DNA of 64,000 bases from Micromonospora echinaurantiaca (GCF_900090235.1 NZ_LT607750.1:3768501-3832500); one strand, 5' to 3'; positions 25,844 to 35,730 are shown, counted from the stretch's first letter. Numbers and translations are program-made. The notes: generated by a model not told the origin, from the letters alone.

Positions 25844-26368
25844 ATGCCACCGCGCGATTTCCCCCGCGACAGCCGGTACAGCTTAGCGCAGATCTTCCCG
25901 CGGCCCGCACACGCCCCTCCCGGCCCACGAACGTGCCGCCCGCCTCACCTCGCGTAGAGCTTCCTAGGAGGATAGGGGGCCGCTTCCCTGACGCCGGGCT
26001 TCGATGAGCTTGATCTCTTGCGGAGCCACCGGTACGCGAGTTTCGGGTTCTCTGCTCGGGCCATCCGGGCAGGCGGCGAAAGAGTGGCGGCGGTCGCACC
26101 GGGTCGGCTCGCCGGACCGGCCCCGCAGCTTCTCGATGTCGAAGTCGTCGTGGATGCCGATCTCCCGAGCCGCGGGTGGGTTCCCGGAAGCAGCGATACC
26201 GCAGAGTCATCAAAATGACTCTGCGGTATCACGCTCGCGGGGCAAGCCGGCGGTCCGGCAGGACACGCCCGGGGCCGCGCGGGCGGCCCCGGCCCGAAGA
26301 GATGTCATGGGCCGCACTCACGGACGAGCGTCCGCCCCGGATGGAAGCCCCACCCGGGAACGGACGCG
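25844..26368. other. 525-bp gap between tRNA-Pro and der
   Basis: No gene is well supported. A minus-strand stretch around 26000-26180 reads plausibly (REIGIHDDFDIEKLRGRSG) but lacks a start and is closed by stops upstream at the palindrome, so it may be a remnant. The main feature is a perfect 16-bp palindrome at 26195-26230. Confidence 0.5.
26195..26230. repeat. Perfect 16-bp inverted repeat with 4-base loop
   Basis: GATACCGCAGAGTCAT is followed by CAAA and its exact reverse complement. No T-run follows on either side. It could be a factor-independent terminator for der or the tRNA, or a mobile-element/REP-like end. It is AT-richer than its neighbourhood. Confidence 0.7.
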
Positions 26369-27772
26369 TCAGCCGTGCGCCTTGCCGCGGCCGCCGGGGC
26401 CGAGCTTCTTGCGCGGGCGTACGGAAATCTCGATCGGACTGCCCTCGAAGCCGAACTCCTCGCGGAGCTTGCGCTCGACGAAGCGCTGGTAACCGGCGTC
26501 CAGCGGACCCGTGGTGAAGAGCACGAACCGCGGCGGTGCCACCCCCGCCTGGGTGGCGAAGAGGATCTTCGGCGCCCGCCCACCTCGCACCGGGTGCGGG
26601 GTGGCCTGCACCAAGGCGGTCAGCCACGCGTTGAGCTGCGCGGTCGGCACCCGGGTCTCCCAGCTGGCCAACGCCTTGCGCAACGCCGGGGCGAGCTTGT
26701 CGACCGCCCGGCCGGTCCTGGCCGACAGGTTGAGCCGGATCGCCCACGGGATGCGGCGCAGCTCGCGCTCGATCTCCTTGTCCAGGTAGTACCGGCGGTC
26801 GGCGCCGACCAGGTCCCACTTGTTGAAGGCGATCACCAGCGCCCGGCCGGCGTCGGTGACCATGGACAGGATCCGCTGGTCCTGCTCGCTGATCACCTCA
26901 CTGGCGTCGAGCAGCACCACCGCCACCTCAGCGGCCTCGATCGCCGACGCGGTACGCAGGCTGGCGTAGTACTCGGTGCCGCTGGCCTTGCCGACCCGCT
27001 TGCGCAGCCCGGCGGTGTCCACCAGCTGCCAGGTCTCCCCGCCGATCTCGACCAGGCTGTCCACCGGGTCCACCGTGGTCCCGGCGACCGCGTCGACCAC
27101 CGCCCGCTCCTCCCCCGAGAAGCGGTTGAGCAGGCTCGACTTGCCCACGTTCGGCCGACCGACCAGCGCCACCCGGCGCGGGCCGCGGGGCCGGTGCTCC
27201 ACGATCTTCGGAGCCTCCGGCAGCGCGTCCATGATCGCGTCCAGCAGTTCACCGGAGCCGCGGCCGTGCAGCGCCGACACCGCGTGCGGCTCACCGAGGC
27301 CGAGCGACCACAGCGAGGTGGCCTCCATCTCGATCGCCGTGTTGTCCGCCTTGTTCGCCACCAGGATCACCGGCTTGGCGCTGCGCCGCAGCATCCGCAC
27401 CGCCGCCTCGTCCACGTCGGTGGAGCCCACCACCGCGTCGACCACGAAGAGCACCACGTCCGCGGTGGCCACCGCCGCCTCGGCCTGCGCCGCGATCGCC
27501 GCCGCCCGGTCCCGGGCGTCCGGCTCCCAACCGCCGGTGTCCACCACGGTGAACTGCCGGCCGGCCCACTGCGCGTCGTACGGGACCCGGTCGCGGGTCA
27601 CCCCGGGCACGTCCTCGACGACCGCCTGCCGGCGGCCGATGATCCGGTTCACCAGGGTCGACTTGCCCACGTTGGGGCGGCCGACCACGGCCACCACCGG
27701 CTGCGGACCGGGCTGCTCCTCGGTGTCGAGGTCCGGTTCCCGCAGCTCTACCCAGCCTTCGCTCTCGGTCAC
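26369..27772 (-). CDS. der: Ribosome biogenesis GTPase Der (EngA)
   Basis: This 467-residue protein is the double-GTPase Der, which helps mature the 50S subunit. The first G domain has GRPNVGKS at 31-38, DTGG at 78-81 and NKAD at 140-143. The second has GRPNVGKS at 205-212, DTAG, and NKWD. The C-terminal KH-like domain ends in [11 protein letters not shown] 27772 overlaps the cmk stop as GTGA, so the two are translationally coupled; this start yields a normal length with a short acidic N-terminal extension. The cmk-der order is the same as Rv1712-Rv1713 in M. tuberculosis. Confidence 0.97.
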   Translation of the reverse strand: MTESEGWVELREPDLDTEEQPGPQPVVAVVGRPNVGKSTLVNRIIGRRQAVVEDVPGVTRDRVPYDAQWAGRQFTVVDTGGWEPDARDRAAAIAAQAEAAVATADVVLFVVDAVVGSTDVDEAAVRMLRRSAKPVILVANKADNTAIEMEATSLWSLGLGEPHAVSALHGRGSGELLDAIMDALPEAPKIVEHRPRGPRRVALVGRPNVGKSSLLNRFSGEERAVVDAVAGTTVDPVDSLVEIGGETWQLVDTAGLRKRVGKASGTEYYASLRTASAIEAAEVAVVLLDASEVISEQDQRILSMVTDAGRALVIAFNKWDLVGADRRYYLDKEIERELRRIPWAIRLNLSARTGRAVDKLAPALRKALASWETRVPTAQLNAWLTALVQATPHPVRGGRAPKILFATQAGVAPPRFVLFTTGPLDAGYQRFVERKLREEFGFEGSPIEISVRPRKKLGPGGRGKAHG

Positions 27773-28449
27773 GCCACTCCCCGCTCGGTGAGCAGCGCGC
27801 GCAGCCGCGCCACGACCTCGTCGATGCCCAGCTCGGTGGTGTCCAGCACGACCGCGTCCGGGGCCTGCTGCAACGGGTTCACCTTGCGGGTGGAGTCCAG
27901 CCGGTCCCGGCGAGCCAGGTCGGCGGCGGTGGCGGCCACGTCGGTGGCGTCCTCGGCGCTGCGCCGGGCGGCCCGGGCCGCCTCGGACGCGGTCAGGTAC
28001 ACCTTCAGGTCGGCGTCCGGCGCCACCACCGAGCCGATGTCCCGACCCTCGACCACGATCCGGCCGTGGTTGAGGATCATCTCCCGCTGCCGGGCGACGA
28101 GCAGCGCCCGCACCGCCGGCACGGCGGCGACGGCGGACACCGCCGCGGTCACCTCGGGGCCACGGATCTCGGCGTCCACGTTCACCCCGTCGGCGGTCAC
28201 GCCGTACCCCTGGGGGTCGGTGCCGATGCGCAGGTCGACCTCGCCGGCGACCTTGGCCACCGATTCGGCGTCGGCCAGGTCGACCCCGGAGCGCAGCACC
28301 GCCCACGTGATCGCCCGGTACATCGCCCCGGTGTCCAGGTAGCGGGCACCGAGGCCGGCGGCGAGCCGGCGCGAGACGGTGGACTTACCCGAACCGGACG
28401 GCCCGTCCACAGCGACCACGCAGCGCCCGGTCCGTACGTTTTCCTCCAC
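27769..28449 (-). CDS. cmk: Cytidylate kinase
   Basis: This 226-residue enzyme phosphorylates CMP/dCMP for nucleotide recycling. It has the P-loop GPSGSGKST near residue 14, DTGAMYR, the long CMP-binding insert, and [10 protein letters not shown] followed by the lid ([11 protein letters not shown]). GTG 28449 is preferred since GAGGAGG lies 6-7 bases upstream; an in-frame ATG at 28476 would put that ribosome binding site inside the gene. It overlaps der by 4 bp. The ~190 bp upstream to rluB hold no gene. Confidence 0.96.
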   Translation of the reverse strand: MEENVRTGRCVVAVDGPSGSGKSTVSRRLAAGLGARYLDTGAMYRAITWAVLRSGVDLADAESVAKVAGEVDLRIGTDPQGYGVTADGVNVDAEIRGPEVTAAVSAVAAVPAVRALLVARQREMILNHGRIVVEGRDIGSVVAPDADLKVYLTASEAARAARRSAEDATDVAATAADLARRDRLDSTRKVNPLQQAPDAVVLDTTELGIDEVVARLRALLTERGVA

Positions 28450-28640
28450 CGTCGTCCTCCTCAGCCCGTACCTCACGGGTCGCCGGTCGCGGCGCCGTGA
28501 GCGGTCGTTCCATCGTCAATCATGCCCGCGGCCCGGCATCGGGCCACCTGCCCTGCCGCCGCGCGCCATCCGCGCCCACGCGCCCAGCGCGCCGGCGGCC
28601 GTCACGGAGCCTACCGGCTGCCGTACCCCGAACGACGGGG

Positions 28641-29411
28641 TCAGTCACCCACCGCCTTGAACAGCGCGGCCACCTCGGCGTTGGTGAGCCGGCGGGTACG
28701 CCCGGCGCGCAGGTCACCCAGCCGGATCGGCCCGATCGAGGTACGCACCAGCCGGGACACCGGGTGCCCGACCTCGGCCAGCAGCCGCCGGACGATGTGC
28801 TTGCGCCCTTCGTGCAGGGTCAGCTCCACCTGGGCGGTCCGTCCCAGGGTGTCCACCACCCGGAACGCGTCGACCCGGGCCGGGCCGTCCTCCAGCTCCA
28901 CCCCGGCCATCAGCCGCTTGCCCAGGTTGCGCGGGATCGGCCCGGCGACCTCACACAGGTACGTCTTCTGCACCCCGTAGGAGGGGTGCATCAGCCGGTG
29001 CGCGAGGGTGCCGTCGTTGGTGAGCAGCAGCAGCCCCTCGCTGTCCGCGTCGAGCCGCCCGACGTGGTAGACGCGCTGCTCCACCCGGTTGCCGAGGAAG
29101 TCGGCCAGCGCGGTCCGGCCCTTCTCGTCGGCCATCGTGGAGACCACCCCGCGCGGCTTGTTCATCGCCAGGTAGACCAGGCGGGTGTCGGCGACCAGCC
29201 GCTCGCCGTCCACCTCGATCACCGCGGTCGTCGGGTCGACCTTGTCGCCCAGTTGCGCGACCCTGCCGTTCACCGTCACCCGGCGCCGGAAGATCAGGTC
29301 CTCGCAGGCGCGGCGGGACCCGACACCGGCGGCGGCCAGCACCTTCTGCAGGCGCTCGGCACCGGTGTACACCGGCGCGTCGGGTCGGGGGGCACGGTCA
29401 TCGCGTGGCAT
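28641..29411 (-). CDS. rluB: Ribosomal large subunit pseudouridine synthase (RluB/RsuA family)
   Basis: This 256-residue enzyme should make a pseudouridine in 23S rRNA. An S4 RNA-binding domain (about 20-75, RLQKVLAAAGVGSRR) is followed by the synthase domain with the catalytic Asp in GRLDADSEGLLLLTND, and the family block GRKHIVRRLLAEVGHPV. ATG 29411 has GAAGAG about 7 bases upstream and overlaps the 3' end of scpB by 14 bp; an in-frame TTG at 29417 is possible. The family assignment is firm, the exact target uridine is not known. Confidence 0.93.
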   Translation of the reverse strand: MPRDDRAPRPDAPVYTGAERLQKVLAAAGVGSRRACEDLIFRRRVTVNGRVAQLGDKVDPTTAVIEVDGERLVADTRLVYLAMNKPRGVVSTMADEKGRTALADFLGNRVEQRVYHVGRLDADSEGLLLLTNDGTLAHRLMHPSYGVQKTYLCEVAGPIPRNLGKRLMAGVELEDGPARVDAFRVVDTLGRTAQVELTLHEGRKHIVRRLLAEVGHPVSRLVRTSIGPIRLGDLRAGRTRRLTNAEVAALFKAVGD

Positions 29412-30456
29412 CGGCAAGCTCTTCTACGTCGTCGGGCAGGAACGGGGCGAGCGGCGGCAGGTCGTCGAGGCTGTTCAAGCCGAGCTTCTCCAGGAACATC
29501 GTGGTCGTCCGGTACAGGAACGCCCCGCTGTCCGGTTCGGTGCCGCACTCCTCGACCAGCCCGCGGGAGACCAGGGTACGGATCACCCCGTCGCAGTTCA
29601 CACCGCGGATCGCGGAGATCCGCGAGCGGGTGACCGGCTGCTTGTAGGCGACCACGGCCAGGGTCTCCAGCGCGGCCTGGGTCAGCCGGACGGACTGCCC
29701 GTCCAGCACGAACCGCTCGACGTAGGCCGCGTATTCCGGGCGGGTGTAGAGCCGCCACCCGCCGGCGGCCCGGCGCAGCTCGAAGCCGTGCCCGGCCGCG
29801 GTGTAGCCGGCGGCGATCTCGTCCAGCATCGGGCCGATCCGCTCGACCGGCTGCTCCAGCACGTCGGCCAGGGTCAGCTCGCTGACCGGCTCGTCGACCA
29901 CCAGCAGGATGGCCTCCAACGCTCCGCGCAGCTCGGCGTCGTCCAGCTCGGGCGCCGGCTCCGGCGCCGCCCGCCGCCGCCCGCGCCTCTCCGGTACGCC
30001 GGCAGCGCCGCTCTCCCCCGCGACCGGCCCGACTTCCGGCTCCGGAAGCGGCACCCCCGCCACCGCCTCGCCACCCTCAGCAGACGTGGCCTCCGCGACG
30101 GTCGACGCGGTCCCTCCGGACGCCGACCCGGCCTCCGCGGACACCGACGCGGCCCCTTCGGACGCCGACGCGGCCTCCCCGGAGATCGTGGACGTGATCG
30201 GCCCCTCCGGGGGCCCTTCGTGTCCAAGATCTGCGACGGGCGCGGGCGACGGGGTCGGCTCGTCGGCCGGCGAGGGCCGCTCGGCGGCGGTCGGCGCGGC
30301 GGACTCGGCCGGCGGCGGGGACGGCTCCTCGGCGGCGGGTGGGGTGGAGTCCTCGGCCGGCGGCGAGGTCGGCCGGGCGGCCGGCGGGCGCTGCCAGGGC
30401 GGCACCCAGGCGGCGGCCTGGTCGGCCAGGGAGTCGGGGCGCTCCTCGTTGCTCAT
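29398..30456 (-). CDS. scpB: Segregation and condensation protein B
   Basis: This 352-residue protein has the two winged helices of ScpB in residues about 165-345 (LRGALEAILLVVDEPVS, ALETLAVVAYKQPVTR, RISAIRGVNCDGVIRTL). ScpB dimers bind ScpA and SMC in the condensin complex. The first ~160 residues are an unusual Pro/Ala/Glu/Ser-rich disordered extension, since ScpB is commonly near 200 residues. ATG 30456 overlaps the scpA stop as ATGA, with GAGGAGGGA upstream. The scpA-scpB-rluB order is conserved. Confidence 0.94.
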   Translation of the reverse strand: MSNEERPDSLADQAAAWVPPWQRPPAARPTSPPAEDSTPPAAEEPSPPPAESAAPTAAERPSPADEPTPSPAPVADLGHEGPPEGPITSTISGEAASASEGAASVSAEAGSASGGTASTVAEATSAEGGEAVAGVPLPEPEVGPVAGESGAAGVPERRGRRRAAPEPAPELDDAELRGALEAILLVVDEPVSELTLADVLEQPVERIGPMLDEIAAGYTAAGHGFELRRAAGGWRLYTRPEYAAYVERFVLDGQSVRLTQAALETLAVVAYKQPVTRSRISAIRGVNCDGVIRTLVSRGLVEECGTEPDSGAFLYRTTTMFLEKLGLNSLDDLPPLAPFLPDDVEELADATR

Positions 30457-31709
30457 CGCGGTCCCTCCTCGCTCCGTGCCGGCGCGTCCACACCGGCGGC
30501 GCCGACGTCTGCACCGGCGGCGCCGGTGTCCCCAGCATCGGCGCCCGCGTCTCTGGCGGGGGCGCCGGCGTCCTCGGCCGGGGTGCCGGCGTACTCGTCG
30601 ATGTGCAGGTCCGGGCCGCCCTCGGCGGGACCCGTCCAGCGTACGGTCAGCTCCTCCAGGGCCTGCTCCTGGACGAACGCGACCAGGCCCTCCCGGTAGA
30701 GCTCCAACAACGCCAGGAACCGGGCCACCACCTCGAGGGTGGCGTCGCAGTCGGCGCAGAGCAGGGAGAAGCTGGCCGTGCCGGCGCGGCGCAGCCGCTC
30801 GGTGATGATCGCCGCGTGCTCCCGGACGCTGACCCGGACCATGTGCACGTGGGCGATGGAGACCTCCGGCACCGGCTTCGGGGTCATCGCCCGGATCGCC
30901 AGCTTGAGCAGCCGCTGCGGACCGATGCCGAGCACCAGCTCGGGCAGCGCCTCGGCGTAGCGGGGCTCCAGGGTGACCGCCCGTGGGTAGCGGCGGCCGC
31001 CGACCTCCTCCAGCGCGGCGATGTGCGCCGCCGCCTCCTTGTACGCCTTGTACTGCAACAGCCGGGCGAAGAGCAGGTCCCGGGCCTCCAGCAGGGCCAG
31101 GTCCTCCTCGTCCTCGACCTCGGCGGCGGGCAGCAGCCGGGCCGCCTTCAGGTCGAGCAGGGTGGCGGCGATGAGCAGGAACTCGCTGGCCTCGTCCAGG
31201 TCCCACTGGTCGCCCATGGCCCGGATGTACGCGATGAACTCGTCGGTGACCCGGTGCAGCGCCACCTCGGTGACGTCCAGCTTGTGCTTGCCGATCAGCT
31301 GCAGGAGCAGGTCGAACGGGCCGGTGAAGTTCGCCAGCCGGACGGTGAACCCGCCGCCCTCGGGCGCGTCCTCCGCCGCCGCACCATCGCCGCCCGCCGG
31401 GCCGCCGTCGCCGGCCGCCGAAACGCCACCGCTGTCCGCCGGGCTGCCGTCGCCGGTCGCCGCCGCGCCGCCGACCGCCGCGGTGTCGTCGGTCGCCGCC
31501 GCGCCGCCGACCGCCGCGGTGTCGTCGGTGGCCGCCGCAGCGCCGCCGCCGGCCACGAACGCGCCGTCACTCCCTGCTGGGGCATCGCTGGCGGGGTCCC
31601 CGGCCACGGCGGCGCCAGGGCTGGCGGCAGCGGCTGGCCGCTGCTCCGGCGCGGAGGGCGGGTCGAGGGGCGGCGCGGTCACCGGACGACCGTAGTCCAC
31701 GGCCGGCAC
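30453..31709 (-). CDS. scpA: Segregation and condensation protein A (kleisin)
   Basis: This 418-residue protein is the kleisin that bridges SMC heads. The conserved N-terminal domain starts near residue 121 (FTVRLANFTGPFDLLLQLIG), followed by EFLLIAATLLDLKAARLLP and a C-terminal winged helix near 320-360. The first ~115 residues are Ala/Gly/Asp-rich and contain two copies of AAATDDTAAVGG, unusual for the family, so the true start could be further in; GTG 31709 is the furthest plausible one but lacks a clear ribosome binding site. The C-terminus is also Ala-rich. It lies between parA and scpB. Confidence 0.92.
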   Translation of the reverse strand: MPAVDYGRPVTAPPLDPPSAPEQRPAAAASPGAAVAGDPASDAPAGSDGAFVAGGGAAAATDDTAAVGGAAATDDTAAVGGAAATGDGSPADSGGVSAAGDGGPAGGDGAAAEDAPEGGGFTVRLANFTGPFDLLLQLIGKHKLDVTEVALHRVTDEFIAYIRAMGDQWDLDEASEFLLIAATLLDLKAARLLPAAEVEDEEDLALLEARDLLFARLLQYKAYKEAAAHIAALEEVGGRRYPRAVTLEPRYAEALPELVLGIGPQRLLKLAIRAMTPKPVPEVSIAHVHMVRVSVREHAAIITERLRRAGTASFSLLCADCDATLEVVARFLALLELYREGLVAFVQEQALEELTVRWTGPAEGGPDLHIDEYAGTPAEDAGAPARDAGADAGDTGAAGADVGAAGVDAPARSEEGPR

Positions 31710-31738
31710 GGCCCGGCGCTCTGGTGGTGCACTCCGGG

Positions 31739-32662
31739 CTACCGCTCCGCCTGGGCGGCGATCACCTCACGGGCCAGCTGCCGGTAGTTGCGGGCACCGG
31801 ACGAGGCCGGGTCGAGCGTGGTGATCGGGGCGCCGGCGACGGTCGACTCGGGGAACTTGACGGTCTTGGTGATGACGGTCTGGTAGACCTTGTCGCCGAA
31901 CGCCTCCACCACCCGCTGCAGCACCTGGCGGCAGTGGGTGGTGCGGCTGTCGTACATGGTGGCCAGGATGCCCTCGAGCTCCAGGTCGAAGTTGAGCCGC
32001 TCGCGGACCTTGTCGATGGTGTCCAGCAGCAGCGCGACGCCGCGCAGGCTGAAGAACTCGCACTCCAGCGGGATGAGCACGCCGTGCGCGACGGTCAGCG
32101 CGTTGATCGCCAGCAGGCCCAGCGAGGGCTGGCAGTCGATCAGGATGAAGTCGTACTCCTTGCGGACCGACTTGAGCACCCGGGCCAGGGCCATCTCCCG
32201 GGCGACCTCGTTGACCAGCTGGATCTCGGCGGCGGAGAGGTCGATGTTGGCGGGCAGCAGGTGCAGCCCGGCCACGTCGGTCTTGATCAGTACGTCGTCG
32301 GCCGTGACGTCGTCCTGCATGAGCAGGTTGTAGACGGACAGGTCGAGGTTGTGCGGGTTGACCCCCAGCCCGACCGAGAGCGCGCCCTGCGGGTCGAAGT
32401 CGACCAGCAGCACCTTGCGGCCGTACTCGGCCAGCGCCGCGCCCAGGTTGATGGTCGTGGTGGTCTTGCCGACCCCGCCCTTCTGGTTGGCCATCGCGAT
32501 GATCCGGGCCGGCCCGTGCCGATCGGTCGGCATCGGCTCGGGGATCGGCTTGCGCATCGTGTAGGCGGCCGGATCCGCCGGGCCCAGGTCGTTGCCGAGC
32601 GCGGCCTGCTGCTCGCGGAGCTCCGACGTCCACGTCTCGGCACGGTCACCGTTGCCAGCCAT
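31739..32662 (-). CDS. parA: ParA/Soj-family chromosome-partitioning ATPase
   Basis: This 307-residue ATPase has the deviant Walker A KGGVGKTTT near residue 61, the NLGAALAEYGRKVLLVDFDPQ block, and Walker B FILIDCQPS. It is the ParA-like protein found next to scpAB in actinobacteria (Rv1708 in M. tuberculosis) rather than the oriC-linked ParA, and no parB follows. ATG 32662 gives the usual N-terminus (MAGNGDRAETW), though its ribosome binding site (GAGG 3-5 bases away) is close. It may position chromosomes or condensin. It heads the parA-scpA-scpB-rluB-cmk-der run. Confidence 0.93.
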   Translation of the reverse strand: MAGNGDRAETWTSELREQQAALGNDLGPADPAAYTMRKPIPEPMPTDRHGPARIIAMANQKGGVGKTTTTINLGAALAEYGRKVLLVDFDPQGALSVGLGVNPHNLDLSVYNLLMQDDVTADDVLIKTDVAGLHLLPANIDLSAAEIQLVNEVAREMALARVLKSVRKEYDFILIDCQPSLGLLAINALTVAHGVLIPLECEFFSLRGVALLLDTIDKVRERLNFDLELEGILATMYDSRTTHCRQVLQRVVEAFGDKVYQTVITKTVKFPESTVAGAPITTLDPASSGARNYRQLAREVIAAQAER

Positions 32663-32872
32663 GTCCTCGTTGCCCCCTCCCGACGACCACCCGGCGTCGG
32701 AGCCGACCGACGTCCTTCGCGGCGCCGCTGCGCACCCCGGTCGCATCGCCCCGCCAGGTCCGCGCCGATGCCGACTGTACGCCACCGGCCAGCAGGGCGT
32801 TCGGCACCCGCTCGGCGTGTCGGCCGCCGCCCTTGCCGCCACCCCGGGCGGACCGGCGGCCGCCCGTTCACC

Positions 32873-32910
32873 GAAGGAGTGGCCAACCCGGTCGGAGTGG
32901 CCACTCCTTC
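32873..32910 (-). terminator. Hairpin between xerD and parA
   Basis: GAAGGAGTGGCC pairs perfectly with GGCCACTCCTTC across a 14-base loop, extended by ACCGA/TCGGT with a 2-base bulge. It lies ~60 bp past the xerD stop and may end that transcript. No T-run. Confidence 0.6.
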
Positions 32911-32970
32911 TCGGTAAGTGCGCGGCTCTCAGGGCGGGGTGACGGGCGCGGGTCGTGATCGGGGGCGGGG

Positions 32971-33963
32971 TCAGCCGCGGGCGCGGGGGTGGGCGGTGGC
33001 GTACACCTCGCGCAGCCGCTCGACAGTGACCAGCGTGTAGACCTGGGTGGTGGTGACCGAGGCGTGGCCGAGCAGTTCCTGCACCACCCGCACGTCCGCG
33101 CCGCCGTCGAGCAGGTGGGTGGCGTACGAGTGGCGCAGAGTGTGCGGGGAGACCGCCTGCGGGCCGTCGACCGGCAGGCCGGCCCGCTGCGCCGCGCGGC
33201 GCAGGATGGTCCAGGCGCCCTGCCGGGACAGTGCCCCACCGCGGGCGTTGAGGAAGACCGCCGGGGTGCCCCGGCCGGCGGCGGCCAGCGCGGGCCGGGC
33301 CCGCACCAGGTAGGCGCGCAGCGCCTCGACCGCGTACCCGCCGATCGGCACCAGCCGGGTGCGCCCGCCCTTGCCGCGCAGCAGGGCGGTCCCCTCGGCC
33401 GGGTCGAGGTCGTCCACCGCGGCGCCGACCGCCTCGGAGATCCGCGCCCCGGTGCCGTACAGGAACTCCAGCAGCGCCCGGTCGCGCAGCGCGAGCGGCG
33501 CGCCGTCGCCGGTGGCGGCCACCGGGCCGGCCGTCTCCAGCAGCCGCACCACGTCGTCGACGGGCAGCGCCCGGGGCAGCCGGCGCGGCGGGGTGGGCGG
33601 GCGCACGTCGCGGCTCGGGTCGGCCCCGGCCAGCCCCTCGCGCACCGCGAAGCGGTGCAGGCCGCGCACCGCGCTGGCGGCCCGGGCCGCGGAGGAGACC
33701 GCCAGCGGCGGATGGCCGTCCTCGCCGGCGCGCAGCCGCGCCAGGTGCGACTCGACCAGGCCGGGGTCGACGGCGGCGAGGTCAGCGACGCCCGCCGCGG
33801 CCAGCGTGGCGAGGTAGCGGTCGAGATCCCGGCGGTACGACGCCAGGGTGTTCGCGGACAGTCCACGCTCGACCGTGAGGTGGTCGAGGTAGCCGCGCAC
33901 GGCGCGGCACAGGGCCGGCGCGGGCTGCGTGCCCGCGCCGGCCCCGTCCGGTGTTCCGGTCAG
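32971..33963 (-). CDS. xerD: Tyrosine recombinase XerD
   Basis: This ~330-residue recombinase resolves chromosome dimers at dif with XerC, at the division site. A core-binding domain (about 22-115, [20 protein letters not shown]) precedes the catalytic domain with R174 in [11 protein letters not shown]198, H274-x2-R277 in [10 protein letters not shown]300 in [10 protein letters not shown], and nucleophile Y309. No ATG is suitable. CTG 33963, 11 bp past the ald stop with GAGGCGGCGGG ahead, gives an N-terminus of the usual length; GTG 33900 would give 309 residues but trims the first helix. The position matches Rv1701. Confidence 0.93.
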   Translation of the reverse strand: MTGTPDGAGAGTQPAPALCRAVRGYLDHLTVERGLSANTLASYRRDLDRYLATLAAAGVADLAAVDPGLVESHLARLRAGEDGHPPLAVSSAARAASAVRGLHRFAVREGLAGADPSRDVRPPTPPRRLPRALPVDDVVRLLETAGPVAATGDGAPLALRDRALLEFLYGTGARISEAVGAAVDDLDPAEGTALLRGKGGRTRLVPIGGYAVEALRAYLVRARPALAAAGRGTPAVFLNARGGALSRQGAWTILRRAAQRAGLPVDGPQAVSPHTLRHSYATHLLDGGADVRVVQELLGHASVTTTQVYTLVTVERLREVYATAHPRARG

Positions 33964-33974
33964 CCCGCCGCCTC

Positions 33975-35090
33975 TCAGACCAGCACGTCGTCCAGCGGGA
34001 GGACGTCCATGCCGTGCGCCTCGGCGACCGGGCCGTAGGTGACCTGGCCGGCGTGGGTGTTCAGGCCGAGCGCCAGCGCCGGGTCGCGGCGCAGCGCCTC
34101 GCGCCAGCCGTGGTTGGCCAGCTCCAGGGCGTACGGAAGGGTGACGTTGGTCAGCGCGTAGGTACTGGTGTTCGGCACCGCGCCGGGCATGTTCGCCACG
34201 CAGTAGAAGATCGACTCGTGCACCCGGTAGACCGGGTCGGCGTGCGTGGTGGGGCGCGAGTCCTCGAAGCAACCGCCCTGGTCGATGGCGATGTCGACGA
34301 GCACGCTGCCCGGCTTCATCCGGGAGACCAGCTCGTTGGAGATGAGCTTGGGCGCCTTCGCGCCGGGCACCAGCACCGCGCCGATGACCAGGTCCGCGTC
34401 CAGCACAGCCCGCTCGATCTCGTACGCGTTGGAGGCGACCGTCTGCAGGTGGCCCCGGTAGATGGCGTCGGCCTGGCGCAGCCGGGCGACGTTCTTGTCC
34501 AGCAGCAGCACCTCGGACTGCAGGCCGAGGGCGATGGCGGCGGCGTTCATGCCGGAGACGCCGGCGCCGATGACCACGGTCTTGGCCGCGTACACGCCGG
34601 AGACGCCGCCGGGCAGCACCCCGCGGCCACCCCCGGTACGCATCATGTAGAAGGCGCCGACCTGCGGGGCGAGCCGGCCGGCCACCTCGGACATCGGGGC
34701 GAGCAGCGGCAGCGACCGGTCGGGCAGCTCGACCGTCTCGTACGCGATGCCGGTGACCTTGCGGTCGAGCAGCGCGTCGGTGCACTCCTTCGACGCGGCC
34801 AGGTGCAGGTAGGTGAAGAGCACCTGCCCCTCGCGCATCCGGTGGTACTCCTCGGCGATCGGCTCCTTGACCTTGAGCACCAGGTCGGCGGCGTCCCAGA
34901 CCTCGTCGGCGCTGGCCAGGATCTTCGCGCCGGCGGCGGCGAACTCGTCGTCGGTGATGGTGGAGCCGACGCCCGCGCCCGACTCGACGAAGACCTCGTG
35001 GCCGTGGCGGGTGAACTCGTTGACGCCCGCGGGCGTGATCGCCACCCGGTACTCGTGGTTCTTGACCTCGCGGGGGATTCCGACCTTCAC
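33975..35090 (-). CDS. ald: Alanine dehydrogenase
   Basis: This 371-residue enzyme interconverts alanine and pyruvate plus ammonia using NAD. It begins with the family signature ([17 protein letters not shown]), has the pyruvate-site residues in the N-terminal domain (KVKEP), the Rossmann motif [12 protein letters not shown] near residue 173, and [21 protein letters not shown] 35090 follows GAAGGAAGG by 8-10 bases and gives exactly the normal length. It is unusual here compared with M. tuberculosis, where ald lies elsewhere, so it seems to have been inserted between xerD and the NUDIX gene. The 291 bp upstream form a divergent promoter region with the TM2 gene. Confidence 0.96.
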   Translation of the reverse strand: MKVGIPREVKNHEYRVAITPAGVNEFTRHGHEVFVESGAGVGSTITDDEFAAAGAKILASADEVWDAADLVLKVKEPIAEEYHRMREGQVLFTYLHLAASKECTDALLDRKVTGIAYETVELPDRSLPLLAPMSEVAGRLAPQVGAFYMMRTGGGRGVLPGGVSGVYAAKTVVIGAGVSGMNAAAIALGLQSEVLLLDKNVARLRQADAIYRGHLQTVASNAYEIERAVLDADLVIGAVLVPGAKAPKLISNELVSRMKPGSVLVDIAIDQGGCFEDSRPTTHADPVYRVHESIFYCVANMPGAVPNTSTYALTNVTLPYALELANHGWREALRRDPALALGLNTHAGQVTYGPVAEAHGMDVLPLDDVLV

Positions 35091-35381
35091 GATGCAGACA
35101 CCTTCCTTCGGGGCCGCTCTCCCCCGACTGCTCGGTGCCACGGCGGCCCCATTGCCACCGCGGTCCACCGGTCCCGCCGGCGGCAGTCTAGGCGCGTCAG
35201 CAGCCGTCGGGGGCCAGCACAGTGACATCCGGTGACCACCGACGCTGACGAAGTGTCAGGCGTCGCCTCGGCCGGCGGGGGTACGCCGCCTCAGCCGTCA
35301 GGACAGTGTTCGTCCATTATCGTCCCACTCGTTGGGTACCGCTGCGGACAGGACGAGAGTCGATCACTAAGGTGTCGCCTC

Positions 35382-35639
35382 ATGACCACTCCTCCTTACC
35401 AGCCCGGCTACCCCGCGGGCGTTTCCGACAAGAGCAAGGTGATCGCCGGTGTCCTGCAGATCCTGCTGGGCGGCTTCGGCGTCGGCCGCTTCTACATGGG
35501 CGACACCAAGACCGGCGTGATCCAGCTGGTCGTCACCCTGGTGACCTGCGGCCTCGGCAGCATCTGGGGCCTCATCGACGGCATCCTGATCCTGGTCAAC
35601 GGTGGCGTCGACGGGCAGGGTCGCCCACTGCGCGACTGA
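35382..35639 (+). CDS. TM2-domain membrane protein
   Basis: This 85-residue protein has a short Pro/Tyr-rich N-terminus (MTTPPYQPGYPAGV) and a TM2 domain: KVIAGVLQILLGGFGVGRFY, then a turn (MGDTKTGVIQL) and a second membrane helix to GGVDGQGRPLRD. The function of TM2 proteins in bacteria is not known. ATG 35382 follows AAGGTG by 7 bases. It is transcribed alone, divergently from ald, and is ended by a strong hairpin. Confidence 0.9.
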   Translation: MTTPPYQPGYPAGVSDKSKVIAGVLQILLGGFGVGRFYMGDTKTGVIQLVVTLVTCGLGSIWGLIDGILILVNGGVDGQGRPLRD

Positions 35640-35658
35640 CCCGACCTCCGGGACAACG

Positions 35659-35692
35659 AAAGGGGCCGTGCGGCGTACCGCACGGCCCCTTT
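35659..35692. terminator. Bidirectional terminator (perfect 15-bp stem)
   Basis: AAAGGGGCCGTGCGG, loop CGTA, then the exact complement ending in CCCCTTT. It lies between the convergent TM2 and NUDIX genes and has A/T ends on both sides, so it can work in both directions. Confidence 0.88.
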
Positions 35693-35730
35693 CCCCGTCC
35701 CCGCCGGTGGACCGGCCCGACGTCCCGGGC

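Noticed and set aside
33964..34785. XerD extended to a ~604-residue protein by upstream open frame
   Set aside because: The extra sequence is the +1 shadow of ald; the protein-like part begins near 33963.
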